A stretch of 64,000 nucleotides of DNA from Harmonia axyridis (taxonomy: Eukaryota; Arthropoda; Insecta; Coleoptera; Coccinellidae), in NCBI RefSeq assembly GCF_914767665.1, contig NC_059503.1, forward strand, positions 30,876,001-30,940,000, written 5' to 3'. Under the pieces are notes generated by a model. That model saw only the letters and a list, made by a program, of their open reading frames with translations, had not been told where the DNA came from and did no database searches. Shown piece after piece: positions 59,854 through 64,000 of this stretch. The position numbers and the translations under genes are program-made. How positions within the stretch are numbered: position 1 is the first letter of the stretch; every line of letters starts with the position of its first letter.

Positions 59854-62800
59854 TCAGTCAGCCTTTATTGCTATATTCCTTCTTATCAGTTCTTGATCAA
59901 TAAAAATATCTTCATCTGTTGTAGTATCTATGAGGGTAAGTTTCAGTACTGGATCTGACTCATAAAGTTCATCTTTTTCAATGTCCATGAGTACAGATAT
60001 CAAGGCTTTCCCTTTCACAAGTTCTGAAAAGACCTCGCAATCTTCCATAGACCACTTATTCTTCTTTGGTTTAATGCCTTTGAATTGGAGTAAATTAAAA
60101 CATTTGGTAAATACAGTTGCATTACAACAATGAAAAAATGAGTATCCTAATTACCTGATAACTTGGCCTTTAGTGCTTGGAATGGCAACTTTGTGAATTC
60201 TGCGTCAAGAGGTATCAGTTGGCTAACAGACAAGTTTGAGTAATAGCCAAAATCACAGTAAAACACGGATATAGATCCAGAATGTATAACTTTCAACACG
60301 CTTGTCCTAGAAAAATATGATTCAAAGAAAAAATTGAACATTTCATAACTATTCCACATTTGAATATTCACCTATACCAAATACCATCAGTGTGCTTGGC
60401 TGCAAATATCTGACCTGGTACTATATTTTTTGCCTGGGTAGAACTGCATGTTGTGTTCTTGTATCTCTCCTGAAGTGCAACCATCATACTGTCCAGTTGA
60501 TCTTTGGAATTATATGGCTGAACCTGAAAATATCCATGCAAGTTGAAAAAAATGCAATGATTCTCTATTTTATCAGAATTGGGGTTTTGCATCAGATGAT
60601 TCAATAGTATTGATGAATCATTGTTATTGATGAAAGATATAGCGTTTGTTGACTTACAAAATAATTCCAAGGATTCACTGTGAAAGGTATATTGACTCCA
60701 AAATAAGCTCCCATCTCTGGAAGTTTGGGGCTCATCAATGAGCCGCTAGATGGCACTTTTTCTTTCTCTATAAACAAAGGGAAGATAATAACAAAATGTG
60801 AATCAGGAGCATAATTTGCATTGAGTTAGAAAAATTATACAATATTTGTTATCGTAGAACTTGTGTTCAACATATGTGTCTGATAATTTTGATTAATTCA
60901 TGAATAAATTTATTTATTTTAAATTGGCGCTGGAATTCAGAAGAGATACAAAAATACATTTTTAATTTTCTGTATTCACTCAACTGCAAAACTACAGCAC
61001 AGATTTTATCGTGGTTTCCATGGTTAGATTAAGATCAGCTTGGAGTAATATCCAGGAGACCTTTCATAATGGAATATAATATATCCTGAGATATAAATTT
61101 ATGTTGCTACCAAGCGCTATCCAATAGTGCCTTTCTCACAACAGATCTAATATACAGGGTGGCCATTTGAAAACGAAATAGACGAGATTACAGACGACAT
61201 AAAGTTTTTCGATAGAAATGCTCGGACAGGTCGATTTCTGTTTCGAGGGGGACAACTTAAGATGTAGGTTACGGACGCATAGCGCTTCAACCCTTGCTAC
61301 TACAACCCTCTCCCCCAAATTTTGAATAGGGAAGATGGGGTGAGTGATACCTCATTTGAAAGGTATTTTTATACTGATTTCAGCACAGTAATTGTTTTTT
61401 CATTTTATGCATCTCGAAATATTCTTAACTAAGTATTTGAAAATGAAGTAGTGTTTTCATGGCACTTGTAGTGTTTTGTGAAAAATCGACATTTTGAGCT
61501 TCAAAACAACCATGACTGTGGCTTCCTTCCTAACTAACTAACGCATGAATATTTCGAGAACTAATGCATAAAATGAAAAAACAATTACTGTGCTGAAATC
61601 AGTATAAAAATACCTTTAAATTGAGGTATCACTCACCCCATCTTCCCTATTCAAAAATTGGGGGTGGGGGTTGTAGCAGCAAGGGTTGAAGCGCTATGCG
61701 TCCGTAACCTACATCTTAAGTTGTCCCCCTCGAAACAGAAATCGACCTGTCCGAGCATTTCTATCGAAAAACTTTATTTCGTCTGTAATCTCGTCTGTTT
61801 CGTTTTCAAATGGCCACCCTGTATATACATCTTATAGTAGACATCCTTAGGTTTTACAGGGTATAATTTGTATATGTTTTATCTCGTAATAAAAAGTAAC
61901 CTAATGGTTTGTACAATTTTAATCGGATAGAAGTGAAATAGTCATTGTCTTGTCAAAACTGTCTCATTCAGCCTAAAACCAGTTATTAATGAAACGAAAT
62001 CCATTTAGAGAAACATTTATCTTAGGGAGTAAGAAAGTTCTGCAACCCAAAATTTTTTTTTGAATAATGTATTACGCCCTTCTATTTGCTAGCTACTCAA
62101 AAAATAATTGTTGTCATGTGTATTATTTAGAACTCTTTATATACTCCAAGTTCTTGTATTTTGCCTAACTCTGTATGTACAATTCTTCTAATCCAAGTAA
62201 GGTTTTCACACCCGGTGACTATAATTTGGGAAATGTTTGGTTGACATGTTAACTGTTTCAACGGAGTCTCTGACACCAACAACACACTCTTGTTGTTGGA
62301 GATGCCCTTGGTTTTAATGATCAAACCAGGTAAATTCGGTCAGGAACTCTTATGGGGATTGTTGGATCTCGTCTTCTCAGATAGTGCTGATCTTGTAATA
62401 GAGTATGCCTTGGATATTCTTTTCAGGATAGATGCTTGCCATCCTGTCATTAATTCATTTAATTAGGAGGGAACAAGTTTATGTAGTTCATACTGATATT
62501 TCCAAGGCATCAATAAGGTGGATCAATGTGTTTTGAGACGAAGCTATCATCATTTGGAATCACAGCCGATTGCATGATTGGTTCAGGCCATATTCGACTG
62601 TCCGAACCCAGGTTAAAATTCCTGTATCCTTGTCAGCAGGGTAGTCATTTGGGTTCTTTTCTGTGCATAATGATCCAGTACTTGTTTCAGATATGCGAAG
62701 TACCTCATCTCGCATACTGCCAAAACCAGATAAGTAACCTTTTATTAGTTTTGTGTAAATAGGTTTGAAAGTTTCTGCCTTCAATAAGACAACTTCATGA

Positions 62801-63666
62801 GAGAAAACCTTTAATAAGTAAAAATATTCATTGATTGTGATGCTGTGAACACAATTAATGCCAGAAATCAGGAAAATTTGGTTACGAAAATGCACTTAAC
62901 GCAAAAATGACAAAAAATGTACTCATCTTGTTTTGGCAGTAAACCGACGATATTTGCTGATGATTTGAACATTTTTTGGTGGTCAACAGATTAGCTGAAA
63001 TTTCAAATCGTAATCTGATCTGGAGAGACTAGAAGAATGGTGTGAGCTCAATAAAATGTTCATTTACATCAGTAAGTGTAAGCAAATATCTATATCCGTT
63101 TCAGTCAAGCTACAATTTGAGTGGAAAACAGGGAGTGCAGTCATAAAAGATGTGGGTGTCATGTACGATTTGAAAATGTGTTTTGGTGTGCACATTGACA
63201 GCTTAGTAAATAAGAGTCTGAGAATATGCTTAATCTCATTTGAATTGATAAGTATGTTGGCTTAATACTTACGGACATTCTGAGTCAATTTATCCAATTT
63301 GCTCTTTGTACCTTTCAATGGATTACTTTCATTTCTTGAGCTGAAATAAGTATGAGGCATAACTTGATCATTTTGCAAATAGACATAGTTACCTTATTTC
63401 CATTTCCATAGCAATGGATTTATTGATGCACAGCAAACCTTCCTCATTTGATCTTCTATAGAATTCTCCAATAGGTATACCATTCTCATCTGTGCCTATA
63501 ACTTTCAATAGAACAGAAGAGCCTTCTTTTAACAATGCAGCAGCTAGATGAGCAAAGTTCTTAGGAAAGGCTTCTAGGGCCATTTTTACCATAACCGCTT
63601 GAGGAGGAAACTGATAGAGTACTTCACTGATGTCTTCCAAACGGTAGAAAACTTCTTCTGCTACCT
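59854..63666 (-). CDS. Tudor domain protein, TDRD7-like, C-terminal part
   Basis: Only the 3' portion lies in the window. TDRD7 (tapas in flies) is a germ-granule protein whose Tudor domains bind methylated arginine on Piwi proteins. Exons are about 63666-63393, 63340-63273, 60767-60658, 60523-60372, 60306-60155 and 60077-59854, in phase to a TGA. The first visible exon reads RLEDISEVLYQFPPQAVMVK and ends a Tudor repeat. A linker leads to a last extended Tudor domain: LPEMGAYFGVNIPFTVNPWN then YFVQPYNSKDQLDSM, the barrel VPGQIFAAKHTDGIWYRTSV and VFYCDFGYYSNLS, and ALKAKLSGIKPKKNKWSMED. NPWNYFVQP and GIKPKKNKW suggest TDRD7; a TDRD5-like protein is the alternative. The 2.5-kb intron holds transposon remnants. 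The 5' end of the first exon is uncertain by a few bases. Confidence 0.85.
61155..61821. mobile_element. TA-flanked foldback transposon in Tudor intron
   Basis: The left end CAGGGTGGCCATTTGAAAAC and its exact reverse complement at the right end (61821) both sit beside TA. The arms run inward for close to 300 bp at high identity (for example TCGACCTGTCCGAGCATTTC is complementary to the left arm). Only a short centre separates the arms, and there is no coding capacity. Confidence 0.88.
61822..62935. other. Intronic sequence, no feature recognised
   Basis: Part of the Tudor gene intron. Open frames at 62127-62324 (minus) and 62526-62895 (both strands) show no family resemblance that I trust; they may be old repeat DNA. 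Confidence 0.45.
62942..63265 (+). pseudogene. LINE reverse-transcriptase fragment in Tudor intron
   Basis: The plus strand reads KPTIFADDLNIFWW, then a stop, then in a shifted frame LNKMFIYISKCKQISIS and IKDVGVMYDLKMCFGVHIDS with LVNKSLR. FADD is the RT catalytic box, and KDVGVMYDLKMCFGVHID corresponds to the following palm/thumb region of CR1/jockey-type RTs. It is interrupted by stops and antisense to the host gene. Confidence 0.75.
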
Positions 63667-64000
63667 TGAATTCAAACGTTATTCATTGTATGTTTATGTT
63701 AATAATCTATTTTTTCATAAATATATGTCTAGACTTCACTGCTTCTAAACTTTCCCCCAATCAATTTTTTTTTATATGCACTTAAATAAGCCTTTCAAAA
63801 TTAAATCAATGAGAGCTAAAAACAAACAGCAGTTGAGTTAAATTTTCTAAACCCATCCTAATACTAATCTATGGAGTAGTATATTATTCAAAAATGACAA
63901 AAAGGTATAAAACTCTTGCAGAAGACGAACACTCTTCCTTAAAGGTTTAGAAGATAATTTCATCAAAGTAAACAACACCACACCAAAGTTTAAAAACTCA
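63667..64000. other. Right edge, Tudor gene intron
   Basis: Sequence upstream of the first visible Tudor exon. I could not identify another exon before the window ends. Confidence 0.45.

Noticed and set aside
1..64000. CRISPR arrays, operons or prokaryotic systems
   Set aside because: No regularly spaced repeats. Genes have spliceosomal introns throughout and are unrelated to each other in function.

Overview
The window reads as AT-rich insect nuclear DNA, probably a beetle; the species call is inference. The support is eight intron-bearing animal genes, many with phase-consistent introns of about 50-60 nt, surrounded by dense mobile DNA. I joined exons by hand from GT/AG sites and checked reading phase across every junction. 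There are no prokaryotic features, no rRNA or tRNA that I could recognise, and no CRISPR array.

Genes, left to right. CTP synthase (minus, 8162-10020) faces an unrecognised two-exon gene of 80 aa (plus, 10269-10561) across a 248-bp shared promoter region. Condensin I subunit NCAPD2/Cap-D2 (plus, 19 exons, 13020-23182) is tail to tail with Manf (minus, 24105-24725). Next come a PRA1/RABAC1-type Rab acceptor (plus, 35512-36210) and a ZYG11-family CUL2 substrate receptor (minus, 36934-40661), also tail to tail. ZYG11 is head to head with Mediator subunit MED26 (plus, 42351-47343). At the right end GDP-L-fucose synthase (plus, 58249-59507) is tail to tail with the 3' part of a TDRD7-like Tudor gene (minus, 59854 to about 63666), whose upstream exons lie outside the window. 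These are unrelated housekeeping, chromosome, secretory-pathway and germline genes, not an operon or a joint pathway.

Mobile DNA. An apparently full-length I-like LINE (25043-30970, minus) has both ORFs open, a GAA-repeat tail and an exact 13-bp target-site duplication, and ends about 300 bp upstream of the Manf start codon. A PIF/Harbinger element (51812-55709) has matching terminal inverted repeats and TAA duplications, a spliced DDE transposase, and a divergent THAP zinc-finger gene damaged by an internal duplication. A defective Tc1/mariner-type element (50579-51655) has TA duplications. Decayed LINE pieces lie at about 12022, 31929-35211, 56118-57840 and 62942, with a fragment of another repeated family at 18640-19100. 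Many foldback elements, several TA-flanked, have arms from about 50 to 600 bp (1128, 4465, 5539, 18353, 41130, 46241, 61155). Short perfect palindromes and hairpins cluster at 31082-31480 and at 35219.

The least ordinary items are the Harbinger element with its THAP partner, the intact LINE upstream of Manf, a GC-AG intron in the GDP-fucose synthase gene, and the unrecognised small protein opposite CTP synthase.
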